Assembly (NCBI GenBank): GCA_028023455.1
Contig: JAQFVV010012434.1
Coordinates: 6,228,264 to 6,292,263 of the forward strand
DNA from: Epiperipatus broadwayi
Lineage: Eukaryota; Onychophora; Udeonychophora; Euonychophora; Peripatidae
Direction: 5' to 3'
DNA: 64,000 nucleotides
The notes beneath the pieces are model-generated. The model was not told the origin of the DNA and ran no database searches. It saw nothing but the letters and a program-made list of their open reading frames with translations. How positions within the stretch are numbered: position 1 is the stretch's first letter; every line of letters begins with the position of its first letter. This document shows, in pieces, positions 23,131-35,341 of this stretch. The position numbers and the translations under genes are program-made.

Positions 23131-23233
23131 GTTTCCGGAAATCGAGTTCTTCCATAATAGCGAAGTACGTGACATGATGATTAATATTTTATTTTATTAT
23201 GCCAGAGAATATCCAGTATTATCTTACAAACAG
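23131..23233 (+). CDS. TBC1D5: TBC1D5 exon 3 (glutamine finger)
   Basis: 103 bp, acceptor TTTTAAG, donor GTACTT, separated from exon 2 by only 198 bp. The first base completes the Thr codon. The exon then reads FPEIEFFHNSEVRDMMINIL and FYYAREYPVLSYKQ. YKQ, followed by GM in exon 4, is the TBC motif YxQGM with the catalytic glutamine. It leaves in phase 0. A typical TBC-domain helical segment with good match to TBC1D5. Confidence 0.93.
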
Positions 23234-24679
23234 GTACTTTATGAGTATTTAATTACACAGTTATATGTTTATATATATATTTACAAACAATAATTGCTAC
23301 TAATGACAGAATATCAAAATCTAATGTAATTGTAAATATATTCCATAAAAATACAGAAAATATACTATATTAACAATATACAAGTGTAAAAAAATATTTT
23401 TGCTGAAGTTCTAATGATTAATTTTCATTGCTAAATTTAATTTTTATAACTTTTTAAGATAGTTCTGAAATAAAGTTCAGTCTCATTATGCAGTATGATA
23501 AATCTGAGCAAATAATTATTAAATTATTGAAAGAAAAAAAAAATTAAATGGAAAGAAATACTAAATTATAATTATTTACAAAATGTGAAATCACAACTTT
23601 TTTTTCAGTATCTGAATAGTTTTAAAAAAAAATTATAGATGAAATATAAATAGTTGTAATTCATTTACTAAAAGCTTTCTAGATAATATCTGCCCTCTTA
23701 AAATTTTACATTGGGATTCATTTTCTGATATAAAACATTTTACTTCTCTATATTCTTATTTGATAAATAAAATATAACTTAAAAGATTTTTATTATTACT
23801 GATTATTATTCTTAAAAATAATAAACTTTGAATTTTATTATTTTAAAAAACTTCATATTATTTTTTTTTAAAAATTATTTTTTTAAGTATTAAATATATA
23901 TTATCATGATTTAATTTTTAAATATTATAATTTTTGCACAAAATTAATGATGATAACATCTTGGAAGTTATTTACTTTATTTTTTTGATGTCTTTATTTA
24001 TTTATTTGAAATATGATAGTATTAAATCAAAGTTTTCAGATATATATATCTATCATTATCATTAGATCACTTGTTTAAAAGTAGATATTATAAGTCCAAA
24101 TTATTTTCGTCTAAATTTTTCTATTTTTTGCTGCTTTTTTTTTAGATTAGAGAGAGCTATAAAGTTTTCTTTATGTTTCGCTAAATCTTTATTCCTAAGA
24201 ACATATCAAATTTAATTATCCGTCTTTTTAAATTAATTTTTCAATGAATATTATCAAACTACCTCTTTTCTTATTGACTTATTTTTTCCCCAAATTTTTA
24301 TCTCAAAAAAAAAAAAACTTCAGTAGATTTTTCTATCTTGTTAATAGTTTATGTTTTTTCTCTACATATAAAGCTACACTCCAGATAAATTATTTTGCAA
24401 GTTTTTAATTATTTGGCTCATAAAGTAACCTTATACTTTATTAATTAGTGATTGCAATTCTTATATAATTTTTTTTCCTTTCTTCAGAATCTCATTTCTT
24501 TTTCTTTGTAAACCATGGATTTTTGTGCTTCCCTAGTTTTATTAATCATTGTTTGTGTAGTATATATAGTCTGTATTATTTTATTTTTATTCATATATTC
24601 TGAAATATATAATTTTTTTATAATTTCAATCTTTTTATATATATATCATTCTCATAGTGTTTTTTATAATATGTATATA
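23234..24679. other. TBC1D5 intron 3, first part: nothing recognised
   Basis: Extremely A+T-rich with many homopolymer runs. No supported feature. Confidence 0.5.
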
Positions 24680-25658
24680 TACCCGGGTCTCTTTTTAAGC
24701 GGACTTATTTAACACGATTTTGAAGTTACGCGATTCATGTTTCACCGGAAGTCGATCTCCGATAATGCGCTATTACTTTAAATAATAAATTTCGCACACT
24801 TACGTTATATTGAAAGTAATAGCACATTATTGGAATTCGACTTTCATCTTAGTAATTTCAATATTTTCAGTGCTTTATAATAGTAAGATTTTATGCAATA
24901 ATGAAATTAAAATCATGATTTCCACATTTTATGTATACACACATTAAATTTTACAAGATTATAATGTAAATTTGTTCAAACATTGTGCGTGTTAATTTTG
25001 CATTTTAAATCACATTCTGTTTTTGCTTTTTAAAAAAGAACGTAATCAATTATTATTTTCTTATTAATGACACTAATCATTAACGTGCTCTTAAATTCCA
25101 ACGAGAGCTAAATGGTTGTATGTCTGGATATCGCGAGCTTCATAAACAATTAATAAAATCATCGTCTCAAAGATTAATTACTAATTACGTTGTCACCAGA
25201 AAACCATTGATACAACATGAGTGTGAAGTTGGCATTAGTTGTATTTCCTCTTGTGAAAAATTTGATTTTTTACCAGTTTACAAACGAATGTGTTTTTCGG
25301 CAAATAGCAATAATAATTAAAACGTGTATAAAAAAATGTAAATTACTGTACTGTAAATTATGCATAAAAATATATTATTTTGAATAAAATTAAATATTAT
25401 AGTTAAAAAAAGTTTGTCTTGTATCAATTTTTTTCAAATTTGAAATTTTTTATTAGTCATATTTTATTTCCTTATTTTTTTTTTTTTTTGCGCGAATTTT
25501 AAAGTAATTTTACGTTGGTGCTTTGCTTTTACGCGAATTTTGAAAAATCACAGACCGCATCCCCCCTTTTTCAATGTAAGTTACGTCTATTTTTGCACGA
25601 TTTCGTTTGCGCGTGTTTTCTGAGGAACCTATCTATCGGATAAAACGAGACCCAGGTG
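24680..25658. mobile_element. pogo/Tigger-like DNA transposon, long copy
   Basis: Terminal inverted repeats of about 22 bp: the left end is CCGGGTCTCTTTTTAAGCGG and the right end, read inward, CACCTGGGTCTCGTTTTATC. It is flanked by TA on both sides (24678-24679 and 25659-25660), as in Tc1/mariner-pogo elements. The TIR motif (TCTCGTTTTA) and the GCGAATTTT..CGCG sub-terminal style resemble Tigger elements. An inverted, shorter copy lies at 48959-49741. A 66-codon ORF (25120-25320), partly absent from the shorter copy, may be a transposase remnant, but I cannot identify its domain. It lies in TBC1D5 intron 3. Confidence 0.68.
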
Positions 25659-25959
25659 TATATATAAATTTGTAACATTAAAAGATTAAATCATTGAAAT
25701 TTTACAAAATTAAGAATTTCAGTGAAAATAAATAAAAAAAATTACAGAAACAAAAACAGTGCATATCATAAAAGGATTATATTATATGAAAGTAGAAATA
25801 TGTATATATAACATATATATGACAGAATGATATTTTATCTTCAAAAATGTTTACATCAGTTTTATATTAACTGTTTTGTGGATTAAAATGGAAACCTGGT
25901 AGAAAAGCAAATAGAGATTATGTATATCATTAGATTTTGCATTCAGTGAATGCTTCAGA

Positions 25960-26600
25960 GTGTCAGAAAATATTGTAAGTATTAAGTGAAAATAGGACTA
26001 AAAATAAATGATAAGAAGTCTAAAGTAATGTTTAATGGGTTTTCTGAGAGAAAAATGTAAAGATTGATAATACTCATTTAGATGAAATTAACAATTATGA
26101 ATATCCTAGTCATATTATTAATACTTATGGAAATATGTTGAATCAAATTATTAATAGAATTAAATTTTGATGGAGTTCTTTTAGTAGAAATAATTTATTA
26201 TTAAAAATAAATATGAAGGAAGGTTTTTAGTAAATGTATTTTACCCAATTCTTACTTATTGATTTGAAAGTTGGATGTTTAACAGAAGTACAGTACACAA
26301 ACTTGCGACCATTTAATGACGTATTTTTTAGAAATAATATGAAAAGATCAGAATTGAAATACATGGATAAGAGATTAAACACATACCACTGATATCATAG
26401 AAAGAATTGGGAGATTAAAATAAAGTAGGCTGGATTTATTATTAGAAGGAATGATAATATGTGGGCGATTGAAATTTTAAATTGGATTTCAAAGGATTGT
26501 AAATAGACCACACAAGATGGATTTATAAAATAATGAAGTTTGCTGGTGTGTTGTGGAAACGAGAGGCTAGGAATTGGGACCAAAGAAAATAAACAATAGA
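25960..26600 (+). mobile_element. RTE-type LINE, 3' fragment (5'-truncated)
   Basis: Conceptual + strand translation, with stops and frameshifts, gives the RTE C-terminal pattern in order: KVMFNG..., EINNYEYPSHIINTYGN, then FLLIDLKVGCLT (related to LPILTYGSETWxL) and MKRSELKYMDKRLN. It continues with a DIIERIGRLK segment and an RPHKMDL-like segment. Only the end of the ORF is left, as expected of 5' truncation during insertion. The N-terminal half of a similar element is at 45041-46798. Confidence 0.6.
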
Positions 26601-27950
26601 ATCTTTATTAAAAATTATAGATAAGAAACAATTTTTTTTTGATTATTTACTGAAATATATTATACATAAAGTATAACTCAACCATTAGTTTTAAATGCAT
26701 ACAATTCATATAATATAAAGCTAAACATTCCACAATTATTATTTGCAAAATGTGTGTGAATGTGTATATATAAACATACATAAAATACAGCACATATATG
26801 TAACTTTAATATATGTTTAACAAATTGGAGTTAATATCAATTATTTATACTCATTAAATTTTTTTAAATAATCTTATCTAAATTATTAATTTATTATAAA
26901 AAGAAAAATATTTATTATAAAAGGAAAAAAAAAATATTGCATATAAAAAGGAAAATAAATAAATTGATATTTATTTGATTGTGACAAATGGTACTGCTTC
27001 ATTTATCTCTGAAAGTGTTTAGACTTTTCATAAAAAGTTACAATCAAAACAAAAATCTCTTTTTATAAGTTAATTCTTTTAAAAATAAAATAAAAGAAGT
27101 TATGGTATTTAATTTTCTTTACAAATTCTAGTTAATATATAATAAACTCAACTTATTTTTATATTTATGTTATTAAACACAGTGCAGTTTCTGTTTATTT
27201 AAATTGAAAATCAAAACTTATGTTTATATGTATTAGAGTTTTTAATTATATAAATATAAGAATCAAAAAGTTTGTGCATGTGCTCATTTCTTGAATTGGA
27301 TATTAAAGAATCATGCTGATGATGAAATAGATTTATCCATGAGGACAACTTTTACCAGTATAATGGCATAAGAATTGAGTTCTATTTTAAAGATACTGAT
27401 GTCACATTATTTTATTGTATATGTATTTTTATGAATGCATGTGTAATATCTATATAGAGTAAAGCAACCATAACTGCTTTTGGCTTTCAATTCCAACATA
27501 CGAGTTTTTAGTGATTTTTGTTGTCATTTTGCCCTTTAAAAATAGCTAAATACCTATTTTTTGACCAATTTTAGGATTTGGAACCTTAAAAAAGTCTTCA
27601 GATTTACCCAGTCTGGATCAAATACTAGATATGGGCATAATAGATAGATGTCGTGATATTTTTCCAATATATATGCTTGTTGACAATATTAGTGATTGGA
27701 ACATCTTTTATTGATACAGACAAATTATTAATAATGAAGAAAAATTTAGTTGTCATTAGATTATAAGATTAAAAATAAATTCCCTGCAAGGTTTTCCGAT
27801 CTATCTGCTTTAAATTCTATTCAGTATATTTATTTAAGGAAATGCTAACCATAAATGGTAACATATATCTCCCTTTTCACTTTTTCTACATTTACATATA
27901 TTATGTTTATATGAATTAAATGCCTGAATTTTTATTTATATTTTTTGAAG
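26601..27950. other. TBC1D5 intron 3, last part: nothing recognised
   Basis: A+T-rich. It ends in the TTTTTTGAAG acceptor of exon 4. No supported feature. Confidence 0.45.
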
Positions 27951-28039
27951 GGAATGCATGAGTTGCTGGCTCCAATAATCTTTGTTTTACATTCTGACCA
28001 TCAGTCTTTCCTATTTGCTTCTGAAAATGAAAACCTTCC
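27951..28039 (+). CDS. TBC1D5: TBC1D5 exon 4
   Basis: 89 bp, entering in phase 0 after TTTTTTGAAG, leaving after CC at a strong GTAAGTA donor. It encodes GMHELLAPIIFVLHSDHQSF and LFASENENL. GMHELLAPI completes the YKQGM catalytic motif started in exon 3 and is nearly invariant in TBC1D5 proteins. The Pro codon is completed by the first base of exon 5, more than 19 kb downstream. Confidence 0.94.
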
Positions 28040-28599
28040 GTAAGTATATTAATAGCCTGCTTATTTTTATTCCGTTTTTACTTTTTATTTTAGATTGAGG
28101 TTAATTTCACAAATACATAAATATTTACAGAGATAGATGTATGTCAAAATATTTTTAAACAGTAATTTCTTATTCATATATTACAGATATCCATATACGC
28201 ATAGCCTTAAAATATCAGCTTCATAATCATTTTTTTTTATTTATTCACAGTTTTAATCTGATGATGTCTTTAATGTATGCAATACAAAATTATTAAAAAA
28301 TTATGTGTCATTACTTATTTCAAAATAAAAAGTTAATTTACATTTAGATATAGTAATTAATATGAATATTAAATAAAATATCTATACTTCAATATTATAT
28401 TTATTCTGTCACATAAAAAAATTTTGAATAATATTTGAAAAATAAGTATGATTATTTATAAAATTAAATAGGTTTCCTATCATTTCAATAGTTTATTTCA
28501 AAAATTATTAAACAAAAATTTGTGAGGCTTCTTTTAAACATTAAAGTGAATGGATTCATGAAAAATAGTATTATAATATCTGTCATTATTTCATTAAAA
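28040..28599. other. TBC1D5 intron 4, start: nothing recognised
   Basis: A+T-rich intron sequence before the TIR element. No supported feature. Confidence 0.5.
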
Positions 28600-29625
28600 A
28601 TTAAATTTATATTTTAATATAAATAATATATACAACACATATACTAAGAAAAGCTTGTTTAAATATTTTAAAATACATCAACATAGTATGTTTTTGACTA
28701 ATTGGTATCATTCTCCAGTTAATCGAAAGCATGCTTAGTGTTTTATCCGCCAGTCTGACTGTGCCAATGTTATATCCGCAAGTATGACTGTGCGGTCAGC
28801 AAATAACTATATACAATCCCCACGATGTTCTCTTGCAACTAATGCTCTGCTGCGTATTCTCTCCAACGAATGGTCTGCAATGAATGCTCTGAATATACTC
28901 TGTATTCTCTGCAATGGATGCTCTCCAAACGAATGGTCTGCCACGGATGCTCTCCAACGAATGGTCTGCACCGACTGCTCTCCAATGAATGGTCTGCAAG
29001 TGGATGCTCTCCAACGAATGGTCTGCAATGAGTCTATTTCTACAGTTCGCTAAAGTTCAATTCCCACGATGTTCTTTCAGGCTGGCTGCTACAAAAACGG
29101 TTCACAATGGGCATACCTTAGCCCCAGTCCAGTTTAGCTGTACACGAACGCTTCGTAGTAAGCACTGCGACTGACGCCAGATATCTCCTACTGGAATTGA
29201 ACAGTAACTCTACTGTAGATGCACTCCATACTGTCTGCTACTCGCTAATGCATGACTGCTCTCTACTACTCTCTGCGTAGTTGTTACCCAGTCTTCTTAT
29301 CGCTTTCTGATAACTGCAACAATCAATCAATACACCGTCCAATAAGGTAATGTCTCTTATCTAGAAATATTTGCAATCAGCAAACCTTGGAATTGTCGAT
29401 CGCCATTACGTCAGTGCCTTAATTAAATTCCACAGTTATCAGCTCGCGATCTAAAAACAACTTCTCGAATACATTCTAGTTTTTCTGGAGTGCACAAACA
29501 TTTCTGCCATTTGTTACAAAACACTACACTTAGCATACTATGTTGATGTATTCTAAACTATTAAACAAGCTTTTCTTAGTATACATGTTGTACATATTAT
29601 TTATATTGAATTAAATTTTTTGAGC
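28600..29625. mobile_element. TIR element with G+C-rich core and minisatellite
   Basis: About 85-90 bp terminal inverted repeats (28600-28690 and 29533-29625) share AAGAAAAGCTTGTTTAA and ATACATCAACATAGTATG with their complements, with few mismatches. The interior (28691-29532) is far richer in G+C than the intron around it. It carries a 28-29-bp minisatellite, and a partial repeat of TATCCGC.AGT.TGACTGTGC at its left end (about 28746 and 28773). Frames inside are open only because of the tandem array and encode no known domain. Layout suggests a non-autonomous DNA transposon, superfamily unknown. Confidence 0.7.
28861..29033. repeat. Minisatellite, ~28-29 bp unit, about six copies
   Basis: Units follow CTCCAACGAATGGTCTGCA plus a variable 7-9 base link ending in ATGCT. 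Full or partial units start near 28861, 28923, 28951, 28979 and 29008; one degenerate unit lies at about 28889. Each copy differs by a few bases. Confidence 0.8.
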
Positions 29626-30018
29626 AAAGTTTAAAACTATTGGAATTAAATTTATAGTTCTATCTAATAATTATATCTCAAATTGTATACTTCATTCTGT
29701 TAATAAGTAGTTTTTTAGGTCAGTGTGTTAAGAGAGGAATTGGGGGAGGGGGGGTATGTAGCTAGAAATCCAGTTTATGATGTGATTAGAAAAAAACAGA
29801 AACAAATTGAATTAATATAAAATTTTAATGTTTTTTAATTTGATTATAAAATTGATTTAATCCAAAATGTATTTCTGTAGAATAATTAAATAACTATAAA
29901 CTGTTAATAACTTCTACTCAGTCTCATTTGATTTTGCAGATAGTGATTTTCAAGTAATATTACAATTGAAATAAGCACATACTGTGAATGTTTTTTTTTT
30001 ATTTAACAAACTTCTTTA
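29626..30018. other. Intron 4 spacer with a G-rich run
   Basis: Contains a purine/G run (GGGGGAGGGGGGG, about 29742-29755). Otherwise nothing. The last 13 bases (ACAAACTTCTTTA) form the left copy of a direct repeat flanking the palindrome that follows. Confidence 0.55.
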
Positions 30019-30967
30019 TAATAACATGAAAGGCTGAAACCTTTGACAGAAGCGCCTTAAAAATGCTTCCTATGACAGCCAATCAGATGTAATAATGACT
30101 GCATAGGAAACTCACATCAAAACACAAGGCAAAAATTTTACAAGAAAAAGATGGTTCCCAACTTTTTCTCTGCTTAAGTTTATATATAAATAAGCCAGTC
30201 TTAAGCATTTTGAAATGAGAGCATGACGCTTTAAACATCATCACATTTAATTCACTAAATATTAATATATAAATAGACAACGTGAAATCTTTCAATTTAC
30301 TATGAAGTAATTTTCAAATTCAATGAATTGATAGTAACAAATGTAAATATATTAATTTATTAAGTGCAACAGATGATATAATAATAACATTAATGTCTGA
30401 AACCTTTGACAGAAGCGCCTTAAAAATGCTTATATGACAGCCAATTAGATGTAATAATGACTGCAGAGGAAACTCTCTAAGTCGAAACACAAAGCAGAGA
30501 TTTTACGAGAAATTTGACTTGAGAGTTTCCTATGCAGTCATTATGTCAAAGGTTTCAGCTTTTCATGTTATTATATCATCTGCTTGCGCTTAATAAATTA
30601 ATATATTTACATTTGTTACTATCAATTCATTGAATTTGAAAATTACTTCGTAGTAAATCGAAAGATTTCATCTTATTTATTTATATATAATATTTAGTGA
30701 ATTAAATGTGAAGCTGTTTAAAACTTCACATCTCTCATTTCAAAATGCTTAAGACTGGCTTATTTATATATAAATTTAAGTAGAGAGGTCGGAACCATCT
30801 TTTTCTCGTAAAATCTCTGCCTTGTGTTTTGACTTGAGAATTTCCTATGCGTTATTACATCTGATTGACTGTCATATAAGCATTTTTTTAAGGCGCTCTG
30901 TCAAAAGGTTTCAGCCTTTCATGTTATTATTATATCATCTGCTTGCACTTAATAAATTAATATATTT
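30019..30967. repeat. Nested palindromic element with 13-bp flanking duplication
   Basis: A unit of roughly 370-400 bp starts GTCTGAAACCTTTGACAGAAG (or GGCTGAAACC...) and ends near GATGATATAATAATAACAT. It occurs forward at about 30030-30385, again forward but cut short at about 30395-30515, and inverted at about 30515-30935. The ends of the inverted copy (AAGGCGCTCTGTCAAAAGG, TTTCAGCCTTTCATGTTATT) mirror the left end. The whole is flanked by the exact 13-bp direct repeat ACAAACTTCTTTA (30006-30018 and 30968-30980). No coding capacity. Element class unknown. Confidence 0.72.
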
Positions 30968-30980
30968 ACAAACTTCTTTA

Positions 30981-32307
30981 TTTAAACATTAATTTGAAGG
31001 TTTTTTTTTTTCTATTGGCAATTTCATAATTATAATCTGCAAATATTAATCTTTTATATAAATATTTATTTAGTAAAAAAATTAAATAATTGGCATTATC
31101 AGTTTCTTATTTAATTAATATTATATCGTAATTTTAAAGTTCAGAATAATGTTAGTTTGTACAATACTTATTCTAAATCTTTGAATAGACAAATTATTAG
31201 TGTCTTTGTTGTAGAGCCATAAATTAAAAAATGTAATTCAGTTTTTTTATTTTTGAAGTAATTCTTTAGAACTAAGAATGATCAGGTCTCTTAGAATTAA
31301 TATAAAAACTGATTCTGCAAAACTTGATTTAAATACTTGAAATAATAAGAGATATTTGATTTTATAGAGGTTTTCAAGAAAAAAAATAGAATTTTAGCAT
31401 TTGATATAGAATGAGGAATTGGAGATTGATTACTCAGTGAATTTCTCAAACAAAACTGACATTCTTACAATTTCTTTAAAATATAGAAACATCACAGCAT
31501 ATTACATAACTTCATTATTAATAATATACAACTCCATCAGAGAAGAGAAAGCAAAAGATTTTTATTTAATTAAAATTTAAACAAGATATTTTGATTAGTC
31601 ATATATAATAATAGTATCAAAATAAAAATGGGCTTAAATATTTTATAGACTCTATGGTTTTTTTATCTAAAAAAACACTATAAAATAAAGTCTATCCTTC
31701 ATTTTCTGAAGTTAAATCTCTGCTATAATCAATTACTTAATGTAGCAGTGATACCAGAAACATCTATTAATTAGATAATCTTGGAAAGCAATACAATATT
31801 GAACAACTTGTTTTTACCAGATTTTTAAGTCTTGACAAATTAGTTCTAATAAAATTTGTCATTTTGAAAGTTTTAAAACTAATAAAGTATTCTTAATTAG
31901 AGTAAGAAAATGGATGCATCAATAAATGTAATATTTTACATTATATAATAAAAGAATGCAGACTCACTTTTCATGACCAGATTTTATCCTTCATGTAGCC
32001 TTAAAAAAATAGTTCTTTGTTAAAATTAGGAAAGATTGTTCATTTGGTGATAATAGTTCTATACAATTAATAGATATAATAATTAAATTACTTCAGTAGA
32101 AGCCCTAATAATTTTTTTACTTAGATCATATATTCAATGTTTATAATAATTAAAGAGCCCTCCTCCACATTTTTCAGATATTGTATTTAATTTACTTTAA
32201 AGATGCAAATGGTATAAAATAAAAATAATTTTTTGGATAACATACTATTTTTATATTAATTATTTTTATTGATGTTTTAAAGTTAAATAATAGCATAAAT
32301 ATATGTC
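30981..32307. other. Intron 4 spacer: nothing recognised
   Basis: A+T-rich intron sequence with no supported feature. Confidence 0.45.
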
Positions 32308-32619
32308 TGTATGTTAAACATATATCTAATTGTGTCTAAAAAAAAAAAATTATTATTAAAATAAAATTATTATTTAATTATAAAATTAATGTAAAGAATG
32401 TTTTTTAAAGAGCTTGAATTAAATGTCAAAGTAAAATAATTAATGAGTTTAAAATATATATATATCTAAAACAAAACTTCCAGTGTTCTTCGAATCTTTT
32501 CATTAACTTTTATTTTAAGTAATCTTTGATTTTAAATGTATATATAAATCAATCACCCAAGTTCTCGTTAAAATATAATTTAAAAATGAATCTCATGCTT
32601 GAAGGTTCTGCTCCGAGCA

Positions 32620-33678
32620 TGGTGAAAGTAAAGGAATTCGATGTTATTGTTGAGATAGGTTATTGATTAGATCTTTGATCTGGGGATATAGGTAAATAGG
32701 GCAGAATCCACGATGTACCTGATAAATATATCTTGTATGTGGTCGGATTTGAGGTACTTTACTTGTATTCAGAGTCTTGTTGGATCGTTATACGTCTTTC
32801 GACCGGTACATTGTAATTTTTTTTCCCAGCAGCTTGGAATGCTATTGCATCTTGAATAGATTAAACGAGGGAGCAAGAATTGCCTTAGTTTGCAGTCACA
32901 TGCAGGGAGAAGCTCAGCTCTGGTGAAACTCATTCCTTGTAAAACCGGCAATGTTCGGTGAATACAAGTGTTCGCTGTTGGCAAATAATTGGGGGGAGGA
33001 GCTCAGGAAAAGGTTAAGTTTCAAGTAGAGCAGGACAGGTGGCAGCCGGGGGAGTTATTTATTACATTTTTTCATAGACAAGTAGCGAAATTGAGATCAA
33101 TCACAGCATACAAATTGTCGGAGCAGGATATTATGCATATAGTTAGGCGTGGTTTACCTGGGAATGTGGAAAAAATGATGATTGGCAAGCAAACAGTAGA
33201 GCAGATGGCTGAAATACTAATGGCATTGGACAACAATAGGGGGGTGATGGATGATCAGGATGAGGATGGAAACGCAGAAATTGATTGTATGCAAGTAGCG
33301 AATCTGGTATGTAATGGAAAAGAGAGCACGCCCATAATGGCATCTCAGAGCTGTCCAAAGGTAGAGATAAGGATAGGGGGGATTGTAACTAGTGCGTTGT
33401 TCGATTCGGGGAGTCAGGTATCGGTAATGTCACAGGAAATGTTTAATAAAATAAGTGACATTGACCCAGAAATTAAAATATTGCCGTTAAAAACAGTATA
33501 CGTTTTGCTGGCTAATGGTAAGAAGGTGAAGTTGGCATCCAAACAGTCATGGATGAAATTACACATGGCAGAGGGAGAATACAGGCACATGCTGTTGATT
33601 TTGGAGGGTCTGATTCACGAGGTCATATTAGGCTTTGACTTTATGTACAAAACAGGCTGTGTATTGGATTATAAATGA
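32620..33678 (+). pseudogene. gag-protease of the long-LTR gypsy element
   Basis: ATG at 32620 opens MVKVKEFDVIVEIGY, then in-frame TGA, TGA and TAG stops and later frame changes interrupt gag. From 32989 a 229-codon open stretch carries the gag C-terminal part (around FFHRQVAKLRSITAYKLSEQ). It then carries a retropepsin-like aspartic protease with ALFDSGSQVSVMS (catalytic DSG) and the second loop VILGFDF. No zinc knuckle CCHC is obvious between them. It ends at TGA 33676-33678. The gag N-terminus is related to sequence on the - strand near 59740-59870. Confidence 0.72.
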
Positions 33679-33765
33679 AGTTGGGCAGAAATAACGTAAT
33701 AATTCCATTTACAAAACACCAAAAAGGATGAAGTATATAAACAGAGTGGTGCACAAAGCACAGGA

Positions 33766-35319
33766 ATGGAAATAGAGATAGAGGAAAAGGTGGATGAGTC
33801 AAGATGCATAAATGATAATCAAAGAGATCAACTGAAGAAACTATTCAATAGATATGAAAGCGTATTTTCTGATATTCCTGGGGTAATCCAAGGGTATGAA
33901 CAGAGGATAAGGCTTATGAAAGACCAGCCATATCAAGCCCGTGCGTATCCTATACCTCATCAATATAGACATAAAGTAGAAGAACAGATAGACAAAATGC
34001 TTAAATGGGGGATTATATCTAAATTTTCGTCTCCCTTTAATAACCCATCGTAACAGTAAAAAAAAAAAGAGGGATCAATTCGGTTGTGTTTGGACGTCTG
34101 GCAGTTAAGTAAGATAACAATAGCTGATACTAATGCTCCACCGCCTATGAGCGAATTGTTATTGAAATTTAAAAAATAGAAAATATTTTCTACGTTCAAC
34201 TTAACTGCCAGCTAGTGGCAAATCAAACTTCATCCAGAGGATCGGAAATATACTGCATTTAAATATAACGGACGTGCATATAATTTTATTCCCCTCGGGC
34301 TAAAAAAGAGTGGAACAGGGCTTATACAATCTCTGGATCAGATGTTATCAGAGGATATGAAGAATTTAGTTATAATGTATGTGAACGACATCGTGGTGGC
34401 ATCGGAAAGCATAGATGATCACTTTGTGTATTTAGAAATGTTGCTGGGAGAGTGTGAGTGAAAGGGGATTCAAATTAATTTAAACAAAAGTAAGATAATG
34501 ACTGACAAGGTCAAGATTTTAGGTCATATAACTACCGAAAGAGGAATATTACGTAATCCTGAAAAAATCCGAGCAATTCAGGAATTTCTCATGCCCCCGG
34601 AATAAAAAACATATTAAATCTTTTCTCGAACTAGGTAATTTCTATAATCGATTTTATAGAAATTTTTCACTTGATATGGAGCCATTACTGCAGTTATTAA
34701 GAAAAGGGAAACCGTGGGTGTAGAATGAAAAGCATGAGCGTAGTTTTCAGAGGTGAAGGCGGGATTTTAAAATAAAGTTATGCTGTCGTATCCCGATTTC
34801 GACAAACCATTCTTTGTACAAATGATACAGGAAGGGGGGCAGCACAGAGTTCTTTATTACAGCACAGAGTTCTTTATTTCATTAGCTGTTTACTAAAGGG
34901 ACTGGAAGTGAATTACACTGTAACTGAGAAAGAAGCCTTGGCTGTTGTGTGGGCACTCAAGAAATTCCGGCAGTATTTAGTAGGTTCTGAAGAGGTAGTA
35001 ATCACTGACCATAAGAGTCTTCTAATTTATTAATCATAGCTTCCTGAATAATAGCAAGCTAATAAGATGGAGCTTGTTCCTGCAAGAATTTAATTATAAA
35101 GTGGCATACTATCGTGGCAAAGAAAATATTGTGGCAGACACTTTAAGCCGATATCTGGTAGCTCAAGAACAGTACTTGAGTTGTGACATAGCGTATATAG
35201 CTGCCCCCAAAATATATAAAAGAAATGGGATAGAAGACAATTTGCATAGATTAAAGGAGCAGCAAGAGGAAGATAATGATTGCAAACAAATAATGAGTAT
35301 TTATGCAATCAGCCTGTAA
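33766..35319 (+). pseudogene. Reverse transcriptase-RNase H of the long-LTR gypsy element
   Basis: 33766-34053 encodes the pre-RT segment (PIPHQYRHKVEEQIDKMLKW, then GIISKFSSPFNNPS). A poly-A frameshift near 34057 and a TAG near 34178 follow. In the shifted frame come RLCLDVWQL, FKYNGRAYNFIPLGL and YVNDIVVAS at about 34378-34404. The usual active-site pair DD is ND here, so the enzyme would be inactive. RNase H motifs follow: a degenerate start, TEKEALAVVWALKKF (about 34922) and TDHKSLL (about 35007). The connection segment FNYKVAYYRGKENIVADTLS is open at 35074-35319. Confidence 0.75.
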
Positions 35320-35341
35320 CGAAAACGGCCAATAATCCGCT

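Noticed and set aside
28861-29033. CRISPR-like array
   Set aside because: Repeats are contiguous and variable, without unique spacers, in animal intron DNA.
28784-29053. Overlapping ORFs on both strands at the minisatellite
   Set aside because: Open frames are a by-product of the repeat unit; the peptides are repetitive and have no known domain.
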